Shown in pieces: positions 49,777 to 64,000 of a stretch of 64,000 bases of DNA (within the stretch, counting starts at the first letter, position 1; every line of letters begins with the position of its first letter). A program made the position numbers and the translations under genes. The stretch covers positions 9,437,001 to 9,501,000 of the forward strand of contig NZ_CP095481.1 of the NCBI RefSeq assembly GCF_023023025.1. The letters are read 5' to 3'. The notes beneath the pieces were generated by a model, which was not told the DNA's origin, searched no databases, and worked only from the letters and a program-made list of their open reading frames with translations. This stretch comes from Amycolatopsis sp. WQ 127309. Its GTDB lineage: Bacteria; Actinomycetota; Actinomycetes; Mycobacteriales; Pseudonocardiaceae.

Positions 49777-50973
49777 TCAGTGCGCGAGGTCCAGCGGCAG
49801 CCGTTCCAGCCCGCGGAAACTGACGTTGGGCCGCCAGCACAGCTCCTCGCCGGTCAGCTCGATCACGCGGTAGCGGTCCAGCAGTGCCCGGAACACGGTC
49901 GCGGCCTCCATCTTCCCGAGTGCCGCGCCGAGGCAGTAGTGCGGACCACCGCTGAACGCCAGGTTCTTGATCCCGGTCCGGGTCACGTCGAGGCGTTCCG
50001 GGTCGGCGTAGCGCTCCGGGTCGCGGCAGGCCGCGCCGAACAGCAGCATGACCTTCGAGCCGGCGGGCAGTGCGACGTCGTCGAGCACGACCTGGTCGTC
50101 GAGCAGCCGCGAGGCGATCTGCACGGGCGCGTCGAAGCGGGTGATCTCGTCGATGGCGCCGGGGATCAGCTCGGGGTGCTCGCGCAGCAGCTTCAGCTGC
50201 CCGGGGTGGCGCAGCAGCGCGAGCAGGCCGTTGCCGATCAGGTTCACCGTGGTCTCGTGGCCGGCGACGAACAGGAACAGCACGTTGGCGATGATCTCGT
50301 GGTCGGTCAGGCGGACGCCGTCCACTTCGGTGTGGGCGAGCAGCGACAGGATGTCGTCGCGCGGCGTGGCGCGGCGGCGGTCGAGCTCTCCGGTGACGTA
50401 CGCGCGGAACTCGGTTTCCGCCCGGTTCAGCTCGGCGACGTCCGCGGCCGTGATCGCCGGGTCGATCACCCGGCTGATCTGCTCGGTCCAGCGCCGGAAC
50501 CGGTCGCGGTCGTCCGTGGGGAGGCCGAGCAGGTCGCAGGTCACGGTGACCGGCAGGGGCAGCGCGAGGCTCGCGATCAGGTCGGTGCGGCCCTCGCCGG
50601 CGGCGTCGAGCAGCCGGTGCGTCTCGGCGGCCACGCGCGGGCGCAGCCGGTCCACGGCGGCGCGGGTGAAGACCTTGCCGATGACGCCGCGGATCCGCCG
50701 GTGCGCGGGCCCGTCGAGCATCAGCAGCCAGCTCCGGACGCTGCGCACCAGCGGGCTGTCCAGCCCGCCGCGGCGCTGGGCCCAGCTCGGGTTCCGGTAG
50801 AACTCGCTGGACACCCCGGGCGCGCGCAGCACGGCGTCGATGTCGGCGTAGCGGGAGAGCACCCAGAAGCCGAAGTCCGACCGGTGGACCGGGTCCGTCT
50901 CGCGCAGGCGCCGGTACACCGGGTACGGGTCGGTGCGCACCGCGGGATCGCGGGGGTCGAACAGCGTGGTCAT
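49777..50973 (-). CDS. Cytochrome P450
   Basis: A 398-residue bacterial class I P450. It has the oxygen-binding helix FVAGHETT (~235-242), ExxR at ~276-279, and the heme-binding loop FSGGPHYCLGAAL with Cys347. It needs separate ferredoxin partners, not encoded here. ATG at 50971-50973 lies 14 nt after the upstream diiron gene stop, so it is the last gene of the FAAL operon. In a polyketide cluster it would hydroxylate, epoxidise or otherwise oxidise the carrier-bound acyl chain or the released product. Confidence 0.93.
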   Translation of the reverse strand: MTTLFDPRDPAVRTDPYPVYRRLRETDPVHRSDFGFWVLSRYADIDAVLRAPGVSSEFYRNPSWAQRRGGLDSPLVRSVRSWLLMLDGPAHRRIRGVIGKVFTRAAVDRLRPRVAAETHRLLDAAGEGRTDLIASLALPLPVTVTCDLLGLPTDDRDRFRRWTEQISRVIDPAITAADVAELNRAETEFRAYVTGELDRRRATPRDDILSLLAHTEVDGVRLTDHEIIANVLFLFVAGHETTVNLIGNGLLALLRHPGQLKLLREHPELIPGAIDEITRFDAPVQIASRLLDDQVVLDDVALPAGSKVMLLFGAACRDPERYADPERLDVTRTGIKNLAFSGGPHYCLGAALGKMEAATVFRALLDRYRVIELTGEELCWRPNVSFRGLERLPLDLAH

Positions 50974-50987
50974 CTGGTTCCCGTCCC

Positions 50988-51845
50988 TCAGATCGCGCGG
51001 ATGCGGTGCACGAACCCGGTCAGGTCCGCCGCCGACGCCCGGCCGCTTTCACCCGCGAAGCCGGTCACCAGCCGGACCAGCGCGTCGTAGGCCTCGGTGT
51101 GGTCGTACGACGTGGCGTCGGTGATCTTCACCGACCACCGCCAGTACCCCTTGAGCGTGTCGGCCAGCGGCATCCGGAACGTCGCGAGCACGTCCTTGAG
51201 GTCGGGCACCGTCGCGGCGAGGCCGTGCCGGCGGATGTAGGCGGTGACGAGCTCGCTGTAGAACGCGAAGTGCCGGGCCTCGTCGCGGGCCAGCCGGTGC
51301 AGCAGGGAGCGCAGCACGGGCTCGGTCGCGACGGCCTTGAACCGCTGGTAGAACAGCTGCGTCGCCTTCTCCTGCACCAGGGTGTAGGTGAACGCCTGCA
51401 CCGGGGTCTCGTAGGGCAGGGCGAACTTCTTGCTGCCCTCCTGCGCGAGCTCCCACATCAGGGTGTCGGGGTCGCTGATGCCCGCCTCGATCTGGTAGCG
51501 CGTCAGCACCGACGCGTGCCGCTCCTCGTCGTTGGCCCAGGAGATCAGGAACCGGAAGTATTCGCGGTTGAAGCAGAACTCCTCGATGGCCTGGTCGCCG
51601 CCGGACACCGGGAACGCCTGGAGGAAGTAGGTGAGGTAGCCGGGGATGTGGTCCTCGATGAAGGTGATGAACCGGACCACCGAGCAGTCGGTCTCGGTGA
51701 GTTCCTCCGGCCGCAGGGACTCCCACGGCAGGTCGTCGACCGACCACTGGCGGGTGCCCGCGCGGCTGACGGCGGCCCCGGCCAGCCGGCGCATCTCGGC
51801 CGGGTCCAGGTCCGCCGGGGCACCGGACGCGTCGGGCTGGTTCAT
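50988..51845 (-). CDS. Ferritin-like diiron protein, acyl-ACP desaturase-like (1)
   Basis: A 285-residue all-helical protein with a full set of diiron ligands: Glu in FITFIEDHIPGYLTYF, DEERH (ExxH), Glu in YTLVQEKATQLF and DEARH (ExxH). This E, ExxH, E, ExxH pattern is that of soluble acyl-ACP desaturases (FA_desaturase_2) and related oxygenases. It should use O2 to desaturate or oxidise an ACP-bound acyl chain. The start ATG overlaps the methyltransferase stop (ATGA) and has GGAGG upstream. A second homologue lies three genes earlier in the same operon. Confidence 0.82.
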   Translation of the reverse strand: MNQPDASGAPADLDPAEMRRLAGAAVSRAGTRQWSVDDLPWESLRPEELTETDCSVVRFITFIEDHIPGYLTYFLQAFPVSGGDQAIEEFCFNREYFRFLISWANDEERHASVLTRYQIEAGISDPDTLMWELAQEGSKKFALPYETPVQAFTYTLVQEKATQLFYQRFKAVATEPVLRSLLHRLARDEARHFAFYSELVTAYIRRHGLAATVPDLKDVLATFRMPLADTLKGYWRWSVKITDATSYDHTEAYDALVRLVTGFAGESGRASAADLTGFVHRIRAI

Positions 51846-52711
51846 GGCGCCTCCGTGGGGCCCATCCGGGACTTCACCGCGGTCAGGGCGTAGTGCTTGG
51901 TGGTGTACCCCCAGCCGGCGTTGGCCGTCTGCAGGTACCGGATCAGTGGCTCGCTCATGCCGGGCGCCACCTGCTCGACGCGGTCGCGCGCGGCGTGCAC
52001 GCGCTCCTCCCACTGCTCGATGGTGCGGTGGTAGTGCGCCGTCAGGTCGGTGAGACCGGTGAGGCTGAACCCCGCCGATTCGAGGGCTTCCAGCAGCACC
52101 GAGGCCGGCACCATGTCGGCGAACCCGAAGATGTCCTCGGTGACGTGCACCGTGCCCGGGCGCCGGGAGAACTCGCGGTAGGTCTCGTGGTCGCGGAAGC
52201 AGCTCTCCGAGACGTACAGCGATCCGTTGCGCCGCAACAGGCCGCGGACCTTGCGCAGCACCTCGGTCCGGTCCGGCATGTGCACGATCGAACCCAGCAT
52301 GGTCACGGCGTCGAAGCGCCCGGCAGGCTCGACGTCGGTGAACGAGCCGGGCACCAGGGTGATCAGCTCGGCGACGCCGGCCTCGGCCGCGCGCGCCCGG
52401 ATGTACCCGGCCTGCGGGCCGGACGGCGTCACGCCGGTGGCGTGGCAGCCGTACTCCTGGGCCATGAACAGGATCAGGCTGCCCCAGCCGCAGCCGACGT
52501 CGAGCAGCCGTTCCCCGCCCTTCAGACCCAGCTGCCGCGCGACGAAGTGCAGCTTGTTCGTCTGCGCCGTGTCGAGGTCGGTGTGCTCTTCCGCGTACAG
52601 CCCGGCGCTGTACTTGAGGCGGCGGTCCAGGTAGAGCGCGAACAGCTCGGGCGGCAGCTCGTAGTGCTTGTTCGTCGCCTCGCGGGCCTGCTGCGGGGTC
52701 GTCGCGGTCAT
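51842..52711 (-). CDS. CMAS-like SAM-dependent methyltransferase
   Basis: A 289-residue protein of the cyclopropane-fatty-acid-synthase-like fold: NKHYELPPELFALYLDRRLK at the N-terminus and SAM motif LLDVGCGWGSLILFMA (~69-84). In mycolic acid cyclopropane synthases a Cys follows the YS of this helix and a Glu lies in the GAFEH segment; both help bind bicarbonate. Here they are Ala (KYSAGLY) and Val (GSIVHM). It may therefore methylate rather than cyclopropanate. ATGA overlaps link it to the ACP gene before and the diiron gene after, so its substrate is probably ACP-bound. Confidence 0.82.
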   Translation of the reverse strand: MTATTPQQAREATNKHYELPPELFALYLDRRLKYSAGLYAEEHTDLDTAQTNKLHFVARQLGLKGGERLLDVGCGWGSLILFMAQEYGCHATGVTPSGPQAGYIRARAAEAGVAELITLVPGSFTDVEPAGRFDAVTMLGSIVHMPDRTEVLRKVRGLLRRNGSLYVSESCFRDHETYREFSRRPGTVHVTEDIFGFADMVPASVLLEALESAGFSLTGLTDLTAHYHRTIEQWEERVHAARDRVEQVAPGMSEPLIRYLQTANAGWGYTTKHYALTAVKSRMGPTEAP

Positions 52712-52983
52712 GACTCGGCCAGGTCGCCGCCGATGCCCTTCTGCACCAGCGTGACGAGCTCGTCGACGGTCTTCACCGCGAAGATCTCCTCGTCCTCGAA
52801 CTCGACGTCCCAGCGGCGCTCCAGCTTGGCCACCACGCGCAGCATCTTCATCGAGTCGGCGCCGGGCAGGTCCCGGAGCACGTCGGTGGCGGCGATCTCG
52901 CCCGTCGGGATCTTCAGCTCGCCGGCGAGGTACTCGGCGGTGACGGACGCGATGTCTTCGCGGGTGGCGGATTCGGCGGTCAT
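52708..52983 (-). CDS. Discrete acyl carrier protein
   Basis: A 91-residue ACP. The phosphopantetheine serine is in LPGADSMKML, followed by the acidic helix RWDVEFEDEEIFAVKTVDEL that contacts partner enzymes. ATG at 52981-52983 overlaps the thioesterase stop and its own stop overlaps the methyltransferase start (both ATGA). It is most likely the carrier loaded by the fatty acyl-AMP ligase of the same operon and presented to the two diiron enzymes and the methyltransferase. Confidence 0.88.
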   Translation of the reverse strand: MTAESATREDIASVTAEYLAGELKIPTGEIAATDVLRDLPGADSMKMLRVVAKLERRWDVEFEDEEIFAVKTVDELVTLVQKGIGGDLAES

Positions 52984-53510
52984 GACTCTCCTGTTCCGTG
53001 GTCGAAGTAGTGCCGGACGCGGCCGAAGGCGGCCTCGTCCAGGTCCATCAGGGTCCGGGCCTGGTCGGAACGGATCGGCTGGAAGGTGCCGCCCGCCATG
53101 ACGTGCGTCTCGGCGTCCGGCCCGGTGATCTCGGCCTCGGTGTGCAGCACCCCGTGGCCGCGGCCGGTGATCCGCGCGGTCGTCGTGTACCGGACGCCGA
53201 CGCGCAGCGGCAGCAGCATCCGGCTGCGCAGGGTCACCGAGAACGCGAGCATGCCGTGCACCAGCGCGAGGGTGTCGCCCATGACCTCGTCGAGCAGCAC
53301 CTGGACGATCCCGCCGTGCACGATCCCCGGGTAGGAGGCGTAGTCCTCGGAGAACACCGTCTCGGCCGCGTAGTCCCCATTGGACAGTCGCCGCATGCGC
53401 AGCTTGAGCCCGATCGGGTTGTGCGGCGAACAACCGAAGCAGTTGAAGGAAGGCTCGGTGTGCCAAGGGAATTCGATCTCCTCCCCCGGCTGGTGCGCGG
53501 CGACGGTCAT
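52980..53510 (-). CDS. PaaI-type hotdog-fold thioesterase
   Basis: A 176-residue single hotdog-domain protein: CFGCSPHNPIGLKLRMRR at the N-terminus and the catalytic helix region GIVHGGIVQVLLDEVMGD, with VRYTTTARITGRGHG in the sheet. These match PaaI/THEM4-like acyl thioesterases. It may release or edit acyl chains from the dedicated ACP, or provide the free acid for the ligase. ATG at 53508-53510 overlaps the preceding diiron gene stop as ATGA, and its stop overlaps the ACP start. Confidence 0.85.
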   Translation of the reverse strand: MTVAAHQPGEEIEFPWHTEPSFNCFGCSPHNPIGLKLRMRRLSNGDYAAETVFSEDYASYPGIVHGGIVQVLLDEVMGDTLALVHGMLAFSVTLRSRMLLPLRVGVRYTTTARITGRGHGVLHTEAEITGPDAETHVMAGGTFQPIRSDQARTLMDLDEAAFGRVRHYFDHGTGES

Positions 53511-54376
53511 CCGACCGCCGCCTCGGCCTTGAGCGACTCGTCGACGATCGCGCGGCGGACGTCCGCCATCTTCGTCAGCGGGTAGCCGGTGATCGTGGAG
53601 AAGTACTTGAACAGCTGCTCGCAGCACTTGGCCCACTCGGCGCCGTCCTCGTCGACCTCGGCGAAGTAGGCGAACATCTCGTCGATCGTCTCGTGGCCGG
53701 CCAGCTCGGGCAGGTCGCCCTTGAAGCGGCTGACGGGGTGGCGGTAGAGGTCGCGGGTGGTGCCCATGTAGATGTAGAGGGTCTCGAAGACCGAGACGAG
53801 CTCCTCGGGCCGGTCGGCCAGCTGCTGCGCGGTGTAGTGCACGAACTCGCGGGCGTGGCGGGCTTCGTCGCCGCTCGCCTTGCGCAGGATCTCGGCCAGC
53901 ACCGGTTCTTCCATGCTGCGGGCGACGCACTTGTAGGCGTGGGTGGCGAGCACCTCGCAGATGACGTTGGTGGCCAGCGTCGCCGCCCGGGTGACCCCCG
54001 GCGGGTAGGCCTCGCGCATCGACGCGATCGTGCGGTGCTCGATGCTGTGCCCGGCCAGCTGCAGCCAGGTCTGGAAGGCCAGGTGGTGCTGGATCTCCTG
54101 GTAGCCCCAGATGCAGGTGAACTGGGAGAAGTCGTAGTCCGTGCCGAACTCGTCGAGCAGCCCGTGCGTCGCCGCGACCACGTTGGACTCGCCGATGATG
54201 GCGCCCTTGGCGAAGATGATGTGCTCGGGCTTCACCAGATCGGCTTGAAAGGAGTCCCAAGGGATGTGGTGCAGCTCCCACGTCGCGTGCTGGTAGTCGG
54301 CGAAGATCCTGGCGCTGTGCATTTCCTCGTCGGCCAGCAGGGGTACGCCGGCCCGCGATGTCGTCCTGTTGTTCAC
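53507..54376 (-). CDS. Ferritin-like diiron protein, acyl-ACP desaturase-like (2)
   Basis: A 289-residue all-helical protein. Ligands expected for a diiron centre are Glu in GAIIGESNVVAATHG, ExxH in GYQEIQHHLAFQTW, Glu in TNVICEVLATHAYK and ExxH in GDEARHAREF. It resembles the other diiron protein of this operon in pattern but not closely in sequence, so the two probably catalyse different oxidations. GTG at 54374-54376 overlaps the FAAL stop (GTGA) with GAGGAG upstream. Desaturation, hydroxylation or C-C cleavage of the carrier-bound chain are all possible. Confidence 0.8.
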   Translation of the reverse strand: MNNRTTSRAGVPLLADEEMHSARIFADYQHATWELHHIPWDSFQADLVKPEHIIFAKGAIIGESNVVAATHGLLDEFGTDYDFSQFTCIWGYQEIQHHLAFQTWLQLAGHSIEHRTIASMREAYPPGVTRAATLATNVICEVLATHAYKCVARSMEEPVLAEILRKASGDEARHAREFVHYTAQQLADRPEELVSVFETLYIYMGTTRDLYRHPVSRFKGDLPELAGHETIDEMFAYFAEVDEDGAEWAKCCEQLFKYFSTITGYPLTKMADVRRAIVDESLKAEAAVG

Positions 54377-56085
54377 ACCCGTTCTCCTCGGCCGTCGTGT
54401 GCGTTTTCCGGGAACATGCCGTCGGCTTCGCCGGCGGTGACGCGGCGGGCGGCGAGCACCCGCTGCCACTTGCCGCTGGTGGTGCGCGGGATCCAGCGGG
54501 GTTTCACCGGGTAGATCGCCACCCGCGCGAGGTCGACTTCGGCGGCGACGCGGCGGCGCACTTCCTCGCACACGCCGGCCGGGTCCGCCCCGGTCTCGAC
54601 GATCACCCCGATCCGTTCGCCACCTTCGTCGTCGGTGTCGGAGAAGGCGACGCACCGGCCGCGGTAGACCCCCGGCACGGTCCGGGCGACGCGCTCGACG
54701 TCGTCGGGGAAGAAGTTCTGGCCGTGCACGACGACCATCTCCTTGCGCCGGCCGGTCACGTACAGCTCGCCGTCGAGCCGGAAGCCGAGGTCCCCGGTGC
54801 GCAGCCAGCGGCCGTCGAACGCGGCGGCGGTCGCCTCGGGATCGCGGAAGTAGCCGGTGGTCACCGGGTCCCCGCTGATCTGGATCTCGCCGAACTCGCC
54901 GTCGGTGGCGACCGCGCCGCTGTCGCGGACCACCCGCAGGTCGATGCCGTGCACCGCGCGGCCCACCGAGACGACCGGCTTGGCCGTCGGCGCGCTCTCG
55001 GCGACCGGCCGCGCGACGCCGGTGGCGCCCAGCTCCTGGCGGTCCACGGCGCGGACGCGCGCGGTGCTGCCGGGGTCCGGGTAGCTGATCGACAGGGTGG
55101 CCTCGGCCATGCCGTACACCGGGTACATCACGGATTCGGCCACGCCACTGGGTTTCAGGGCCTCGGTGAACCGCCGCACGGTCGCCGCGCTGACCGGTTC
55201 CGCGCCGTTGAACGCCAGCCGCCAGCGGGACAGGTCCAAGGTGGCCAGCTCCTCCGCCGGGACGCGGTCGACGAGGTAGTCGTAGGAGAAGTTGGGGCCG
55301 GTCAGCACGGTGCCGCCGTGCGCGGCGAAGTGCGCCAGCACCGCGCCCGGCCGGCGCAGGAAGGTCGTCGGGGCGAAGACGTGCACGTCGGCGCCGTTGA
55401 GCCAGTGCGACTGCAGCCCGATCAGGCCCATGTCGTGGAAGGTCGGCACCCACTGCAGGAACACGTCGCCGGCGGTGAACTCCCCCGCGATCACGCAGGA
55501 CTCGAGCCCGGCCATGGTCGTCGCGTGCGGCAGCATCACGCCCTTGGGCCGGCTGGTGCTGCCCGAGGTGAACTGCACGATGGCCAGCGACGTCGGATCG
55601 ACGGTGGGCAGGGCGCGTGCGTCGCCGGTGCCGCCGGGGGCGGGCGGCGGCACCAGCGTGACGCCGGTGCCGAGGCCGCGGAGCGCGTCGCCGAGGTCGG
55701 CGTGGGCGGGGTCGAGCACGAGGTGGCGCATGCCCGCGGCGGTCACGATGCGGGCGAGCCGGCGCGCGGTGTTGGCGACGTCGGCGAAGCCGGCCTGGAT
55801 CGGCAGCACGCTGACCGCGGCGCCGGCGCGCCAGAGCCCGTAGATCGTGGTGAGGAACCGGGCCGCGGTGGGGACCAGCACGCCGACGACGTCGCCGGGG
55901 CGGACGCCGGCGCGGAGGAACCCGTGGGCGGCCGCGGTGGCGGCCAGGTCCAGCTCGGTGGCGGTGATCTCGTCGCCGGCGGTGGGGAATCTCGCACGGG
56001 CGTCCGGGGTGGAGCCGGCCAGCAGGGCCAGGCTTTCGCCCAGGGTCCGCCCGGCCAATCGGGCGTTGCGCTCGGGTCGCTGCAC
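54373..56085 (-). CDS. Fatty acyl-AMP ligase (FAAL)
   Basis: A 570-residue adenylate-forming enzyme: FTSGSTSRPKG (~172-182), WVPTFHDMGLIG (the FAAL/FACL helix, ~212-223), FNGAEPV (~292-298), YGMAEAT (~324-330), TGDLG (~430-434) and catalytic Lys539 in TTSGKWQR. HDMGLIG and the NGAEPV stretch are typical of FAALs, which pass acyl-adenylates to an ACP rather than to CoA. It is the first gene of a seven-gene operon. The 115 nt between it and the PKS stop (56086-56200) contain the likely operon promoter but no motif I can name. It probably activates a free fatty acid for the discrete ACP. Confidence 0.9.
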   Translation of the reverse strand: MQRPERNARLAGRTLGESLALLAGSTPDARARFPTAGDEITATELDLAATAAAHGFLRAGVRPGDVVGVLVPTAARFLTTIYGLWRAGAAVSVLPIQAGFADVANTARRLARIVTAAGMRHLVLDPAHADLGDALRGLGTGVTLVPPPAPGGTGDARALPTVDPTSLAIVQFTSGSTSRPKGVMLPHATTMAGLESCVIAGEFTAGDVFLQWVPTFHDMGLIGLQSHWLNGADVHVFAPTTFLRRPGAVLAHFAAHGGTVLTGPNFSYDYLVDRVPAEELATLDLSRWRLAFNGAEPVSAATVRRFTEALKPSGVAESVMYPVYGMAEATLSISYPDPGSTARVRAVDRQELGATGVARPVAESAPTAKPVVSVGRAVHGIDLRVVRDSGAVATDGEFGEIQISGDPVTTGYFRDPEATAAAFDGRWLRTGDLGFRLDGELYVTGRRKEMVVVHGQNFFPDDVERVARTVPGVYRGRCVAFSDTDDEGGERIGVIVETGADPAGVCEEVRRRVAAEVDLARVAIYPVKPRWIPRTTSGKWQRVLAARRVTAGEADGMFPENAHDGRGERV

Positions 56086-56200
56086 GCGGATTCCCCTCGA
56101 GTCGGCTGCGTTCTCGATGTTGGCTTTTCCCGGCTGCCAAGCAAAGCCGGCGATGGCGTTTCTGGTAGAACCACTCGTTTTCGAAAGCGCTTACCCGCGG

Positions 56201-62006
<5,806 letters not shown>

Positions 62007-62014
<8 letters not shown>

Positions 62015-64000
62015 CGATGAGATCCTCCTGTGCCAGCAAGACTTCCCGTTCGGCCCGGCTGAGCACGTCCGCTGCGGACTCGGTGGGCTCGGTGGCCGCC
62101 GGTGCCGGATCGTCGGCGAGGCCCGCTTCCAGGTAGCCGGCCAGTGCGAGCGGCGTGGGGTGGTCGAAGAACGCGTTCGCGGGCACCCGCAGCCCGGTCC
62201 GCGCGCCGAGCTGGTTGCGCAGCTCGACGACGCCCAGGGAGCTGAGGCCCTGCTCGTGGAAGGGGCGGCCGGGCTGGATCTGCGCGGCGGAGTCGTGCCC
62301 GAGGATCAGCGCGGTGTGCCGGCAGACCAGGTCGCGCAGCTCCCGGCGGCGCTGGGCCGCCGAGAGCCCGGTCAGCCGGAGCGTGGGGGCCTCTTCCGGC
62401 GGTTCGGCGGCACTCCGGCAGGCTTCCGGCAGCTCCGCCAGCAGCGGACTGGGCCGGGTCGTGGCGAAGACCGTGCCGAAGCGCTCCCAGTCGACGTCGG
62501 CGAGCACCAGACCGGACTCGTCGCGGGCGTAGGCCGTGGCCAGTGCGGCGACGGCCACGCCGGGGTCGAGCACGGTCATGCCGCCGCGGCGCAACCGGCT
62601 GCCGACGGCCGCCGCGTCCGCCATGCCGCCGTCGCCCCACGGGCCCCAGGCCAGCGCGGTGGCCGCGAGGCCGTCGGCGCGGCGCTGCTCGGCCAGCGCG
62701 TCGAGGTAGCTGTTGGCCGCCGCGTAGTTGGCCTGGCCGGCGTTGCCGACGGCCCCGGTCGCGGAGGAGAACAGCAGGAAGGCGTCGAGGCCGTCGGTGA
62801 GTTCGTGCAGGTGACGGGCGCCGTCGGCCTTGGCGCGCAGGACGCGGGCGAGCCGGTCGGGGTCCAGGGCGTCGATGACGCCGTCGTCGAGCACGCCGGC
62901 CGCGTGGGCGACCGCGGTCAGCGGCCGGTCGGCGGGGATCGCGGCGAGGAGGTCCGCGACGGCCTGGCGATCGGCGACGTCGCAGGCGACCGCGTCGACC
63001 TCGGCGCCGAGCGCGGTCAGCTCCGCGACGAACGCGGGGTCGTCGACGTGCCTTCCCGTCAGCAGCAACCGCTGCACGCCTTCGGCGGCCAGCCGGCGGG
63101 CCAGGTGCCGGCCCAGTGCGCCGAAAGCGCCGGTGATCAGGGTGGTGCCGTGCCGCGGCCAGGCACGTCCGGCCGGGGTGCCGGCGGCGGGGGCGCGCAG
63201 CAGCCGCCGGGCGAACACCCCGGAGGCGCGCACGGCGACCTGGTCCTCGGTGCCGGACAGCACGCCCGCCAGCCGCTCGGCGACGGCGTGGTCCACTGTG
63301 GACGGCACGTCCACCAGCCCGCCCCAGCGCCGCGGGTGTTCCAGGGCCGCGACGCGGCCGAGGCCCCACACCATGGCCTGCACGGGCGCGCCGAGCCGGT
63401 CGCCGGCGCCGGTGGACACCGCCGCCTGCGTCACGCACCACAACGGGACGTCGAGGTCGACGTCCCCGGCGGCCTGGACGAGCGCGGTGGTCAGCGCGAG
63501 CCCGGCGGGCACCCCGGCCGGGTGCGGCCGTTCGTCCAGGGCCAGCAGGGAAACCAGGCCGTCGCCGGGTTCGACGTCCCGGAGGAGTCCGGCGATCTCC
63601 GCGCGACCGGCGTCGGCGTCGACGGCCAGCGCCGTACCGCCGAGCGCCGCGAGGATCGGCTCGGGTACCGGCCGGTCGGCGGAGTGGACGACGACCCAGT
63701 CGCGTTTCGCGGCGTCGTGGCCGGTGACCGGCTGCCAGCCGATCCGGTACCGCAGCCGGTCCGCTTCGGTGTCCTGGTCGTGCTCGCGCCGCCAGCGCGC
63801 CAGCGCGGGCAGCAGGCCGGCGACGTCCAGGTCGGTGCCCAGCAGGCCGCCGAACCGGCGGGGGTCTTCGCTCGCGACGGCGGCCCAGAACTCCGCGTCG
63901 GCCCGGTTCTGCTCCGGCGCCCATTCGGGCAGGAGCCAGAACCGTTTGCGCTGGAAGGCGTACGTGGGCAACGGCACCGGCCGCGCGCCGCTCCCGGCGT
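62007..64000 (-). CDS. Type I PKS, C-terminal part (KR-ACP), cut by the window edge
   Basis: Only the last ~664 residues of a larger subunit lie in the window. They begin in the post-AT linker ([17 protein letters not shown]). A KR follows with structural and catalytic subdomains (cofactor motif [11 protein letters not shown] giving B-type, Ser/Tyr/Asn as SS...NYAAAN). An ACP whose modified Ser is in [10 protein letters not shown] and a C-terminal docking segment ([18 protein letters not shown]) complete it. No DH or ER lies between AT linker and KR, so the module leaves a hydroxyl. The ACP has Ser where DSL-type carriers have Asp. The docking tail should pair with the N-terminal helix of the TE-bearing subunit. 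Confidence 0.93.

Noticed and set aside
51842..52711. Calling the methyltransferase a cyclopropane synthase
   Set aside because: The fold fits, but the bicarbonate-binding Cys and Glu positions are Ala and Val, so I kept the neutral name.

Overview
The window is very GC-rich (third codon positions almost always G or C, frequent GTG starts, many ATGA/GTGA gene overlaps). It carries AfsR/SARP-type regulators, modular type I PKS genes, and families I associate with Pseudonocardiaceae (DUF6292, DUF3159). Together these point to a soil actinomycete, most likely Amycolatopsis or a close relative. No tRNA, rRNA, CRISPR array or insertion sequence was seen.

Layout. (1) 1-6 kb: end of an alpha/beta hydrolase, a DoxX-like protein, then a reverse-strand run with two separate pieces of LigD-type end-joining machinery (polymerase domain and ATP-dependent ligase), mixed with a STAS protein, a DUF6292 protein, a GyrI-like protein and a GNAT acetyltransferase. 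(2) 6-20 kb: a catabolic island with two FAH-fold hydrolases, a carboxymuconolactone-decarboxylase-like protein, two SDRs, an amidohydrolase, two esterases, a GH3 glycosidase, an IclR regulator, an MFS/GPH-like transporter, a DUF3237 protein and a GH78 alpha-L-rhamnosidase. Neither glycosidase has a signal peptide, so the island looks built to import intact glycosides and dismantle them in the cytoplasm. Four copies of TGCCA-N5-TGGCA, three of them at its promoters, probably form the IclR regulon. (3) 20-27 kb: small membrane and unknown proteins, two paralogous MarR regulators with shared GTATC-N4-GATAC operators, an FAD monooxygenase, an ABM-domain protein, a methyltransferase and two decayed genes (RidA-like and WrbA-like) that have lost internal segments. 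(4) 26-32 kb: a secreted papain-like protease with a membrane-anchored partner, a DMT-like transporter, a TetR/reductase pair with a clear operator, and a sigma factor with a lipoprotein and a membrane protein.

(5) 32.7-38.1 kb: the most unusual locus. An AfsR/SARP regulator is followed 18 nt later by an 89-residue protein that looks like a RiPP precursor. Next come a B12-binding radical SAM RiPP maturase (probable C-methyltransferase) and a DUF6294 protein. (6) 38-49.5 kb: a leishmanolysin-like protease, two paralogous exported PKD/CARDB-like proteins, a Calx-beta protein, a second large AfsR-type regulator, an exported vWA protein and a fasciclin lipoprotein, separated by strong hairpin terminators.

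(7) 49.8-64 kb: the end of a polyketide cluster, all on the reverse strand. It has a PKS subunit ending in KR-ACP (cut by the window edge), then a final PKS module KS-AT-DH-KR-ACP-TE. A tightly overlapping seven-gene operon follows: fatty acyl-AMP ligase, ferritin-like diiron protein, hotdog thioesterase, ACP, CMAS-like methyltransferase, second diiron protein and P450. The operon reads as a unit that activates an acyl chain, loads it on a dedicated ACP and oxidises or methylates it, presumably to supply or decorate the polyketide.
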